Assembly: GCF_963082655.1 (NCBI RefSeq) | Contig: NC_081555.1 | Coordinates: 92,705,819-92,769,818 of the forward strand | DNA length: 64,000 nt | DNA from: Stomoxys calcitrans | Lineage: Eukaryota; Arthropoda; Insecta; Diptera; Muscidae | Direction: 5' to 3' | Shown here: piece after piece, positions 52,300-62,399 of the stretch | How positions within the stretch are numbered: the stretch's first letter is position 1 | Layout: the number at the start of each line of letters is the position of its first letter | Program-made: the position numbers and the translations under genes | Notes under the pieces: generated by a model | Databases searched by the model: none | Told to the model about the DNA's origin: nothing | What the model saw: the letters and a program-made list of their open reading frames with translations, nothing else

Positions 52300-52510
52300 C
52301 ATCGTGAACTATGTCCGTCCGTCTGACTGGCCTATTTTATTGCTCTATTCCTACAAATCGGACCAACATATATATGGGAGCTATATCTAAATCTGAACAG
52401 ATTTTTTTTTCAATTTCAATATGCTTCGTCCCTAGGCCGAAAAATATGTCAGTGCGAAATTTTAAGACGATCGAATGACAACAGTGACATAAATGGCGCT
52501 GGGCATTGTG
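52300..52510 (-). repeat. D-type fragment
   Basis: CTATGTCCGTCCGTCTGACT (GTCY), ATATATATGGGAGCTATATC and TCCCTAGGCCGAAAAATATG resemble a part of an element-8-like copy. Both ends are missing. Confidence 0.55.
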
Positions 52511-52850
52511 AGAGTTTTCCTCCAATCGGTAAGCCGCCAGATACTATTGGAATGGGTATTTCAACAGAGGCTTCATTTGAGACGTAATACCCTAACAAAT
52601 TTAATATGAAAGAAATTTTTAATTCCCGTATTAGGGTTTATTCAGTGGTACAAGTAGTGTGGAATATATTATTTCATACTTACTATATAGAAGGTTAGGG
52701 GTTGGCTTACCTGCAATGAAAACAGATAAAAAAAAATATATTAATAGGAAATTGATTTTTTTAGTACTATTCTATTTATAGAACAATGTGCATTATATAT
52801 CAAAGTGGAGATAAAAATTATAAGTTACTAAATATAGAAAATGTCAGTCA
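52511..52850. other. No recognised feature
   Basis: AT-rich sequence between two D-type pieces. Nothing recognised. Confidence 0.45.
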
Positions 52851-52854
52851 CTTT

Positions 52855-53396
52855 GGATAAACAAAATCTAGAGAACTAAAAAGTCAAATCGCAAAATTTG
52901 TTTATATGGGTGCTATATAAGTTTTGATATCACGAGCTTCTAGAGGGCACAATTCCTATCCGATTTGGTTGAAATTGCACGTGGTGTTCTGGTTTAACTT
53001 CTAACAATTGTGCCAATTACGGTCTAAATCGGTCCATAACCTGATATAGCTTCCATATGAACCGATCTCCCGATTAGACTTTTTGAGCTTCTAGAGGGCG
53101 TAATTCTTATCAGAATTGGCTGAAATTTTGCACATATCATTTTGGTATGATGTGCAACAACCGTGCCAAGTACGGTCGGTTTATAACATGATTTAGCTGC
53201 CATAAGACCGATCTCCCAATTTGATTTTCCGAGCAATTGGAGGGCGCAATTATTACACAAACTTTGGAGGAGTTTTCTTTTGTCAATAACTTGATATAGC
53301 GCATATATATTTGAAAAAGTCCAAACAAATGCGATCCCCAAGTGGAGGGTATATAAGATTCGGCCCGGTCGAAATAAGCACGCTTTTACTTGTTCG
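52855..53396 (-). mobile_element. D-type element 14, reversed, hairpin end kept
   Basis: Units with CTTCTAGAGGGCACAATTCC, CGGTCCATAACCTGATATAG and CCATATGAACCGATCTCCCG. Right end GGAGGGTATATAAGATTCGG, CCCGGTCGAAATAAGCACGC and TTTTACTTGTTCG. A MITE-1 inserts two bases after this end. Confidence 0.65.
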
Positions 53397-53398
53397 TA

Positions 53399-53635
53399 TT
53401 GGGTTGCCCAAAAAGTAATTGCGGATTTTTCATATAGTCGGCGTTGACAAATTCTTTCACAGCTTGTGACTCTGTAATTGCATTCTTTCTTCTGTCAGTT
53501 ATCAGCTGTTACTTTTAGCTTGCTTTAGAAAAAAAGTGTAAAAAAAGTATATTTGATTAAAGTTCATTCTAAGTTTTATCAAAAATGCATTTACTTTCTT
53601 TTAAAAAATCCCGAATTACTTTTTGGGCAACCCAA
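53399..53635. mobile_element. MITE-1 copy b, complete (237 bp)
   Basis: TIRs TTGGGTTGCCCAAAAAGTAA (left) and ...TTTTTGGGCAACCCAA (right), TA at 53397-53398 and 53636-53637. The interior reads in the opposite orientation to 8710-8945 and contains GTCAGTTATCAGCTGTTACT. The length agrees within one base with copy a. Confidence 0.93.
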
Positions 53636-53689
53636 TATATCGGACTATATCTTGATATAGCCCCCATATAGACCGATCTCTCAGCCAGA

Positions 53690-54170
53690 AGCATTGCAAT
53701 AGCTATCAATGCATCCAGAAAAAGTCACAGTTTGGTGTGGTTTATAGGCTGGTGGCATCATTGGACCGTACTTCTTCAAGGATAATGCGAATTGTAACGT
53801 TGTGAATAATGAGCGCTACCGTGAGATAATATCCAATTTTTTTTTACCCAAAATGCAAGAGCTTGACTTGCATGACATGTGGTATCAACAAGATGGTGCC
53901 ACATGCCACACAGCACGCATAAAAATGGACTTATTGAGAGGCGAGTTCGGTGAACATTTTATTTCACGTTCGGTAGCGGTCAATTGGCCGCCTAGGTCGT
54001 GCGATTTAACGCCTTTAGACCATTTTTTGTGGGGCTATGTTAAATCGCATGTCTATACAGACAAGCCCGCTTCAATTGACGCATTGAATGACAACATTGA
54101 AGCATTTATTCGTGGAATACTACGGCAATTGTGGATTCAATGTGTTTGTTCCACAATAGCTTGCTTTCAA
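53690..54170 (+). pseudogene. mariner-like transposase, C-terminal half
   Basis: From 53690: QPEALQ-like text, HPEKVTVWCG-like, GWWHHWTVLL in a shifted frame, then a 124-residue frame: NNERYREIISNFFLPKMQEL, DLHDMWYQQDGATCHTARIK (second catalytic Asp in QDGATCHT), GEFGEHFISRSVAVNWPPRS, CDLTPLDHFLWGYVKSHVYT (third catalytic residue region; D in PLDHFLWG), ASIDALNDNIEAFIRGIL. The motif set is that of Tc1/mariner DDE/D enzymes. The N-terminal half is missing and a Jockey fragment follows at once, so it is inactive. Confidence 0.85.
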
Positions 54171-54174
54171 ACAT

Positions 54175-54670
54175 GACACCAAAATTCCCAGCTTGTGTCA
54201 CATATTTTACAACGCAATCGCCATTATAAATCCTTAGGAAATCTTCTAGTCCCATAGCCCGTTTGGATATCACTAGGCACTTGGTCTTAGTGGGGTTCAA
54301 GTGAAGCCCATTTACTCTGGCCCAGTGGTTCTCGAGAGGCAGGTTTTCGTTTGTGTCCCTAATGCAAAAAGTTGAGACATCTAAAGTAAATATGTACAAC
54401 CTCTTGGCATATTGACAATATCGTTGACATACAGGGAAAAAAGCAATGGTCCTAGCACCGGCCCAAAATTCCGATAAAATGACCAAGTGGAGAGCGACAT
54501 CTCGCAACTGGATGTCAGAAATTGTAGAAGAAGCGCAGAAGATCGAGGCGTTTGGGCATCTATTCTGCGTTCGGCAAGAGGAATAAATGTTCTGCAATGG
54601 CCAAAGTAGGTAGGTAAGTAAAGAAACCTACACTTTTTGGATTTCATTACATTCCAATTGTCTCCCAATG
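54175..54670 (-). pseudogene. Jockey-type LINE RT fragment 1
   Basis: Minus-strand pieces: VLGPLLFSLYVNDIVNMPRG (54480-54420; RT motif B region, usually PQGSVLGPLLF..YINDI), a damaged motif C in the next bases (about 54415-54385; YADD not readable), then NHWARVNGLHLNPTKTKCLV and ISKRAMGLEDF, NFGVMFESKLLWNKHI. These words differ from LINE-A, B and C and match the Jockey clade. Both ends are broken; the mariner fragment abuts the 3' side. Confidence 0.8.
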
Positions 54671-54734
54671 TGTGCAGGATTCGTTGGTACCCTCATGCAA
54701 CCAACACCAACCATATTAATGAACCAATGTGATT

Positions 54735-54775
54735 TTCTCTCTCTCTCTCTCTCTTTCTCTCTCTCATTCTCTTGC
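54735..54775 (+). repeat. CT microsatellite
   Basis: CTCTCTCTCTCTCTCTTTCT and following CTCTCTCTCATTCTCT form a dinucleotide run. Confidence 0.95.
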
Positions 54776-54829
54776 CACGTCATATAATATTTCAACAGGA
54801 ATATGTAATTCAATGCTACTGCTAGTGTT

Positions 54830-56860
54830 TATTTATACCCTACACCACTCTACTGTGGTACAGAATATTATAACTTAGTGCATTTGTTTGTATCACCCAG
54901 AAGGAAGAGAGATAGACCTATTGATAAGTATACAGATCGATAAAGAATCACTTTCTGATTCGATTTAGCTATGTTCGTCTGTCTGTCCGTCTGTCCGTGT
55001 TAATTTGTGTACAAAGTACAGGTCGCAGTTTCCATCAGATCGTCTAAAAATTTGATACAGGCATGTGTTTCGGCCTAGAGATGAAGCCTATTGACACTCG
55101 AAAAAATCGGTTCAGATTTGAATATAGCTCCCCGATTTGCAATAATACTGCAATAAAATGGTCATTTGTTAACCGATTTTTAGTATGGGCGTGTTTTTCA
55201 GCCTAGAGACAAAGCCTATTGAAATTGGAAAAAATCGGTTCAGATCTGGATATAGCTTCCATATATATGTTCGTCCGATTTTCAGTAATAATGCAATAAA
55301 ATGGTAATTTGTTAACCGATTCTCTCGAAATTTGGCAGGAAGGGTTTTTTTACGACTCTCGACGTAACTGGTGAATTTCATGGAAATCGGTTCAGATTTA
55401 GATATAGCTCTCATATATATATATCGTCTGATTTTCACTCCTAGTGCCGATGCAAGCACATTTATTGGCCAATCTTGCCAAAATATTGCACAACGTTTTC
55501 CTCGATGACTACCACCATATACATAGAGTTTGGTCAAAATCGGTTCAGATTTAGATATATCTCATATATATATGTTCGTCCGATTTTCAGTAATATTGCA
55601 ATAAAATGGTCTTTTGTTAACCGATTTTTTCGAAATTTGGCAGGAAAGATTTTCTGTTAACTCTCGACATTACTGGAGAATTTCATGGAAATCGGTTTTT
55701 ATTTGGATATAGCTCTCATATGTATATCGCCCGATTTTCACCCCGAGAGCCACAGCAAGCATATTTATAGACCAATCTTGCCAAAATATTGCACAACGCT
55801 TTCCTCGACGACTACCACAATATACATAGAGTTTGGTCAAAATCCGTTCAGATTTAGATATAGCTCTCATATATATGTTCGTCCGATTTGCAGTAATATT
55901 GCAATAAAATGGTCTTTTGTTAACCGATTTTCTCGAAATTTGGCAGGAGGGATTTTCTCTTGACTCTTAATATTATTGGTGAATTTCATAGAAATCGGTT
56001 CAGATTTAGATATAGCTCTCATATATATATATCGACCGATTTTCATCCCTAGAGCCACAGCAAGCGCATTTTTTGACCCATCTTGACAAAATTTTGCAAA
56101 ACGCTTTTCTCAACAACTGCCATAGTATCTGAGGAGTTTGCTCGAAATCGGTTCAGATTTAGATATAGCTCCCATATATATGTTCGTCCGATTTGCAGTA
56201 ATATTGCAATAAAATGGTCTTTTGTTAACCGATTTTCTCGAAATGTGGCAGGAGGGATTTTCTCTTGACTCTCAATATTACTGGCGAATTTCATGGAATC
56301 GGTTCAGATTTAGATATAGCTGTCATATATGGATATCGCCAGATTTTCACCCCAAGAGCCACTGCAAGCTCATTGTTTGACCAATCTTGCCAAAATTTTG
56401 CACAATGCTTTCCTCGACGACTACCACATTATCTGAGAAGTTTGCTCGAAATCGGTTCAGAATTAGATATAGCTGGCATAGTCGGGGTTGACAAATTTTT
56501 TCACAGCTTGTGACTAATTGCATTCTTTCTTCTGTCAGTTATCAGCTGTTGCTTTTAGCTTGCTTTAGAAAAAAAGTGTAAAAAAAGTATATTTGATTAA
56601 AGTTCATTCTAAGTTTTATTAAAAATGCACTTACTTTCTTTTAAAAAATCCGCAATTACTTTTTGGGCAACCCAATATGTTCGTCTGATTTTGAGTAATT
56701 TGCCATAATGTTGTAATTTTTCAACCCTAGTGATTACAGTTTGAACATAGTTGCTCGCCGAGGGCCGTCAAAATTGGATATAGATCCCACATTGTACTTA
56801 TAAGGTAGGTGTAGGGTATTATACAGTCGGCATCGCCCGATTTTTGCCCTTCCTTACTGG
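54830..56860 (-). mobile_element. D-type element 15, reversed, element-8-like subfamily
   Basis: Starts TTTATACCCTACACCACTCT and GTCTGTCTGTCCGTCTGTCC (GTCY) at 54980-55000. Units with ATCGGTTCAGATTTAGATAT (or variants) at 55108, 55236, 55388, 55541, 55693, 55845, 55996, 56149, 56300 and 56453: one 128-bp step, then 151-153. Alternate units resemble each other more than neighbours (CTCGACGACTACCACA against GTAATATTGCAATAAAATGG), a two-unit higher-order repeat of about 305 bp. Ends GGGTATTATACAGTCGGCAT, CGCCCGATTTTTGCCC and TTACTGGTTTTTTG. Confidence 0.7.
56472..56676. mobile_element. MITE-1 copy c, left end missing
   Basis: Interior GGGGTTGACAAATTTTTTCA, GTCAGTTATCAGCTGTTGCT and TIR CGCAATTACTTTTTGGGCAA + CCCAA, TA next. 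The left TIR has been lost at the junction with the D unit (GCTGGCATAGTCGG). Confidence 0.85.
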
Positions 56861-56864
56861 TTTT

Positions 56865-58155
56865 TTGTACAATTTATCAAACGCTTATATTTGTGTGTGT
56901 GTATTTTTAAACGTCTGCCTGTCGGTTCTTACCAACTCCCTATCCATTTACCTTGCAAAAACTAAAAGTTAATTGCGTTAATAAATCATTTCTATTGTTG
57001 TTGCTGTTCTAACAACACATGTTGGTTTGTTACCATATTTTGGTATAGCTTTTCCTTCAAAACTTAACATTGTAATATTCATGGCTTAGTCCACATACTC
57101 ACACATACACCGGCACATTATTGTTGCAGGATTTACTGTGTGGTACTACTTCAGCCGAAGAGCATTAGGAAAGTTAGCAAATCAAATGTCATTGAAATAT
57201 GTCCAAGTCATGGACCAACCTTAAAGAACAACAACATCAACAATAATGACGGTAGAGATTTTCTTGGCAATGGTCACATTATTTCATGTGGATTATTGTC
57301 ACAGTCTAAGCAATGGGCCTTGGAGTGATTTATATTGGCTTTGCGTAATACAATTTTGTGTTTTTTGTTTTGTATTTTATATGTAATGTTCAATTTATGT
57401 GAGTTGAGAAATTTCTTAATTTAAATGAAACTATAAAAATCATGTCCCCAGATTTCCTTTCCCCTCCCCTTTGCCTTAAATTTATTTGTAAGTCAATACA
57501 TCTTAGGTACATCCTCATGAAATGCATTGCAGCAATTCTAAAAGATTCTTAACTAGATGACAACTAAAAGGACTTTGCACTAAGCCATCGGAAATACCCA
57601 AATCCCAGCCTCAAACTTTCTCTCAACATTGTCTTATGGTAATGATGTTTCCATTTTTGCAAGCATTGCTGGCAACCAACCAAATTGAACGCAAGAATGC
57701 GTTCGTGTACGTGCTCTCGTTGTCGTCCTTTGCATTGGCTGGCAGACGGGCACTGCCAACCTTTGAGGTGAACCCAAATAAAGGGTTAAAGGTTTCGAGG
57801 CGAAAAGCTTTGAGGTATAAAACGATTATGGAGCCATTGTGCTGTCTTTGTTTGCTCTGACATTAATAGCCAGGAGACCAACAATAATATGCACCAGAAG
57901 CAATTCCATGCCATGCAATGCAACGCAATGCTGCATCAGACGAGGGGAATATTTTTCAGTTGGGTGAACTGAAGCATTGATGTGCCCATTGTCAAATGCT
58001 TTCCAATATACACTTTGCAAGAATGAACCATAATATGAAAGCAGCATTATAAACTCACAAGGAGAGGGGTGATTCAGGATAGAGTCAGGCATAATGATGT
58101 CAATTAGAAATATTACTTTTAGCCCCAAAAAAACTTTTAAAATTTCATATTTCAT
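56865..58155. other. No recognised gene
   Basis: About 1.3 kb of AT-rich DNA without array units. Short frames at 57140-57328, 57636-57860 and 57826-58155 have no recognised domain and overlap on opposite strands. GTGTGTGTGTATTTTT at 56892 is a small GT run. Confidence 0.5.
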
Positions 58156-58159
58156 TGCT

Positions 58160-60900
58160 ATAGGAAATTTTTTGTCAAAATGTAATTTCTATGGAAAATT
58201 TTTTGTCGAGATTTCATTTTTATAGGAAATTTTGTAAAAAATCTTTTTTCTTTGGAAAATTTTTTTCCAACATCAAAATTGAATTCCTCTATGATTTTTG
58301 GTCAAAATTTCACTTTTATGGAAAATTTAGTCAAAAAATCATTTCTTGGTATTTTCAGCCGGATATCATTTGGATATCAAATTCGTTTTGTTCTCTCAAG
58401 CACCTTTCGTTTGAGCTCTATATTAACGTGATTGATGTATATACCCATTTTCGACGAATCGCATTACCAATCCCAGACATCTGGTGTTTTTGCAAATTAG
58501 GGTAATGAGAAATGCTTTTAAGGGGAGGGATGGTATCTCAGTTATTTCGAATCAAATATGATATTACTCTCATATACCATTCATTCGAGTCCCATATTGT
58601 CATAATAGATCAATCAACCTATTTGACTTATTTTTGGAAGGAAAAGCGCCACCCACACTTGAAAGCAAATTTTAATGTCATATTCGTAATCTACTCCCAA
58701 ATACCTTTCATTTAAGTCCCAAATAGACATGGTCGGCTAATATGTCCATTGGGGGGTACTTGGGGGTGGAGCGACCTTCCACTACTTGGATCTAATTTTG
58801 TATGCCAGATTCATAATCTACTCCCGAATACCTTTCATTTGACGCCAATATCGACATTAACGCTCAAAATATCTGTTTGGGGGAATTTTGGGGTTGGGGC
58901 AGCCCTCTGGGTGCTTGGAACCAAATTTTAATACAATATTCGTTTTCTAGTCTCCAATACTTTTCATTTGATACCCATATTGTGCCCATCGGGCCACTTT
59001 TGGTTTTGGATGCCGTTTTTGGGGTAAAGGGGAGGGACCGCTCCCATCCGATATCTAAAAATTTTATAGCCTATGTTTCCTTTCAGACAAACTTGCAAAA
59101 TCTGTGTAAATTTTAAGAAAATCAGTTCAGCCGTTTTTGGTTCTACGGAACAAGCAAACAAACCGAGTCCCATATAATCAGGATGGGTCATATGCCCATT
59201 TTAGGAGTTTTTGGGAGGGAGGGTGACCCCCTATACTTCGATCTAATTTTGTATGTCAGATTCATAATCTACTACCGAATACCTTTCATTTGAGGCCAAT
59301 ATCGACATGGACGCCCAAAATCTCTGTTTGGGGGAATTTTGGGGGTTGGGGCGGGCCGATGGTACGTAGACCTAAATATAGACCCATATTGGTGTTCTAC
59401 TCTCCAATTCCTTTCATTTGATACGCATATTGTCGCCCAGACACTTGGCCCCAAAATTGGATATCAAATTTGTTTTCTAACTTCAAATACCTTTCATTTG
59501 AGCCACATACTGGCATGGTCGGTAAATTGTGGCCCTTTATGGGGTGTTTTGGTCTCACATTTAGATATTAGATTTGTATTCTATTCCCGTATACCTTTAT
59601 TTGAGCCCCATATTGCGATGGTCAGAAAATAATTGCGGTTTGTGGTGTATTTTGGGAAGGGACCAGAAAATTGGTCCGGAAAGTGGGCATCATTTTGGTG
59701 CTCTACTCCCCAACACCTTTCATTTGAATCCCACATTGATATGATCGGTAGATATGCCCGATTTAGGGGTGTTTTGGAGGGTGGGGTGGTCCCCCAAACA
59801 CTTAGCCTTGAAAATATATCAGCATCGTGCTCTATTCTCTGGAGGCCACCGTAGCGCAGAGGTTAGCATGTCCGCCTATGACGCTAAACACCTGGTTTCG
59901 AATCTTGGCGAGACCATCAGAAAAAATGTTTAGCGGTGGTTTCCCTTCCTAATGCTGGCAACATTTGTGAGGTACTATGCCATGTAAAACTTCTCTCTAA
60001 AGAGGTGTAGCACTGCGGCATGCCGTTCGGATCCGGCTATAAAAAGGAGGCCCCTATTCATTGAGCTTAAAATAGAATCGGACTGCACTCATTGATAGGT
60101 AAAAAGTTTGCCCCTGTTCCTTAGCGGAATGTTCATGGCCAAAATTTGCAATTTTTGTTATATTCTCATATATCTGTATTTCATTTATTTGAACTCCATG
60201 TTGCAATTGGCCTCGAAATTTAATATCAAATTCGTTTTCTAATCTCAAATACCTGTTATTTAAACCCCTAAATGCAAAAGTCAGCAAATATGTGCGGTTT
60301 GGGGTATGGGCCCTAAAAACTATCAATATCGAGCTCCACTCTTAAGACCCAAATTGTCATGATAAGCAAATACGTCCTATTAGGGGGTTGTCATGGGGGG
60401 GAGCCTTTAGACAGTTGGTCCCGAATGTTAATATCAGATTCGTGTTCTACTCTAAAATATTTTTTTATTTTAGCCCCATATTGCAATGGTAAAAAAATAC
60501 CTATTTGGGGGTAGTTTTGGGGATGGGGAGGCCCCATCGACACTTTTTCCCGAATGTTGATATCAGATTCGTGCTTTACTGCCAAAGGCCTTTCATTTGA
60601 ACCCCATATTGTTATGGTCGGTAAACATATCCTCTTTAAAAGGAGTTTTGGTGGAGGGGCTGCCCCCCCCCCCCCCCTTTATTTGAGCCTATTGTCGTGG
60701 TCGGTAAATATGGCCGGCTTGTGAAGGTTTTCGGTGCGGGTGCCCTTCCAAACACTTTGATTAAAAATTGGATATCAATTGCGTTTTCCAATCTCAAATA
60801 CATTTCATTTAAATCCCATATTATCATGATTGGCTTTTATATCCATTTGGCGGGCTTTGGGGGTGGGGCAGCCCTCTTAGCCACCTCACCCCAAGTTCAG
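58160..60900 (+). repeat. Z-type repeat array, longest copy
   Basis: The landmark TTCATTTGA (or variant) recurs at 58581, 58708, 58834 and 58963 (steps 127, 126, 129), then 59285, 59413, 59493, 59597, 59719, and more loosely to 60785. Each step has CCCATATTG and a GC-rich block (GGGGTTGGGGCAGCCCTC type). GGGGCTGCCCCCCCCCCCCC at 60656-60680 is a C run. An internal end motif (AAAATCAGTTCAGCCGTTTT) at 59118 suggests at least two joined elements. A SINE2 lies inside. Confidence 0.75.
59841..60150 (+). mobile_element. SINE2, complete-looking copy
   Basis: GGAGGCCACCGTAGCGCAGA head (A box), CACCTGGTTTCGAATCTTGG (B box), body AGCGGTGGTTTCCCTTCCTA, GGATCCGGCTATAAAAAGGA, end TTAGCGGAATGTTCATGGCC. Possible target duplication TATTCTC at 59834 and 60160, too short to be certain. 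Confidence 0.88.
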
Positions 60901-60959
60901 ATGCCGGTTGTTTGTTTTAAGGCTACAATAAGTGTGCAAACAAAATTTCTCTTGAATCT

Positions 60960-62040
60960 CCGAAAGCTTCTCCGACATCAGGCTCTTTTAAAAAATAGTG
61001 CCGCAATGGTAAGGCTACGGGAGTAAAACCCGGCCGTCACCTTCCTCATGAGGCCCATCAGAGCATGAGTGGTCGATGTGGCTCTCCTGAAACCAAATTG
61101 GTAATCCTTCAGGTTATCGGCATTCTCAATATATTCGTTGATCCGCTTATAAATTAATATCTCGAAGAGTGTTCCTACGCTCGATAGGAGTGATATCGGT
61201 CTGTAGCTCGCCGGTTTCGTGGGGACCTTCCCCGGATTTAAACTAGGGACCATCTTTAAAGATTTCCATGTCCTCCGATAATAGCCCAGAGCCAGGCAGT
61301 GGTTGAAGACCACAGACAAATGCCTCCATATGCTTAAGTTAGTTCTCCTCAGCTCAAAGTTGGAAATGCCATTATCCCCGCTTCAATTCTTGTTGTTCAA
61401 TGGCCGCAGCTCTGCGCCGATTTCCTCCGGTTTCAGTAGCCTGATTAGGTTTTACACACTCGATGAACCATCAGCAACGTGAATGTGGCTAATTACCACC
61501 ACTGGCTCATAAGTCCTATCGGAGCCACCAGCAGGTGACCGTTTCTGTACTTCTGTGAGTTGAGTTGCGATAAGATCAGCCTTTTCCTCCACGTTGATTA
61601 AAAATCCTTCCTTGGGAGTCCTTGAGATTACCTATCTCCTTCCGCGCCGCTGCGACGCAAACGCTCTTTAGTTCTCCAAACATCCTAGGCCATCCTAATA
61701 ACAATTATTGGTCTACTACTGAGCAAATCGATTGCGGATCTGCTACTCGCATTCGTAATATTCCCTTCCCTATCGGGGTGCTTAGCGTGCAAGTCGCATC
61801 CAACGACACCCTCTTCTGGTTAACCTGTCGAGATCCTCGGCAATTACCACATCTTGGGGTCTCTTATACAAGTACACGAAGTAGAGCGTCTTTTCATTAC
61901 TAATCCGGGTCCTGTCCCACGTGGCCTCTATCCTCACTCCTTTCAAAGAATCACATCTGAATTTGAACAGGGCTCTTAAAGAAGACTTGAATTTATTGCG
62001 CTTGTGAATCAAGTCGTCTGCTTCGCGACCTACTCCCCAA
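60960..62040 (-). pseudogene. Jockey-type LINE RT fragment 2 with upstream region
   Basis: Minus-strand frame 61319-60978: LSVVFNHCLALGYYRRTWKS, MVPSLNPGKVPTKPASYRPI (RT motif 1), SLLSSVGTLFEILIYKRINE (motif 2), YIENADNLKDYQFGFRRATS, TTHALMGLMRKVTAGF. These are characteristic Jockey-clade RT words, cut just before motif A. The preceding 61.4-62.0 kb is in broken frames. One piece (61903-62040, RIEATWDRTRISNEKTLYFV and DVVIAEDLDRL) is not assigned and may be ORF1 or endonuclease. Surrounded on both sides by Z repeats, so it probably inserted into them. Confidence 0.8.
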
Positions 62041-62395
62041 AACATTTGATCCGACAATTCGATGTCAGATATGTTTTCTAATCTTAAATACCTTTCATTT
62101 GCGTCCCATATTGTCGTGATTGGTGTATATATATTTGGTAGATTTTGGGTGGGGCGCCCCCCTAGGTACCCCATCCGAAATTTGTATACCAAATCGCATC
62201 ACCCATCTTCGAGATCTGGCGTTTCTGAAAATTAGGGTAAGGGGAGGGTCCGATCCCCCTTCAGATATCAAAAAATGTAGTACCCTATTTTCACCACGGG
62301 ATCATTATACACCATCACTGAAAATTAAAAAAAAGCAATTCAGCCGTTTCTGATTCTATAAGGAACACACAAACAAACACAATTTGATTTTTCTA
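62041..62395 (+). repeat. Z-type repeat, terminal part
   Basis: CTTAAATACCTTTCATTTGC, GTCCCATATTGTCGTGATTG, GGGTGGGGCGCCCCCCTAGG and the end motif AAGCAATTCAGCCGTTTCTG, then CAAACACAATTTGATTTTTC. This marks the right boundary of the Z region. Confidence 0.7.
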
Positions 62396-62399
62396 TATA

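Noticed and set aside
12117..60150. SINE2 copies as fragments of a larger LINE 3' UTR
   Set aside because: One copy has a target duplication around exactly the SINE2 ends (4544-4828), and no copy is preceded by LINE coding sequence.
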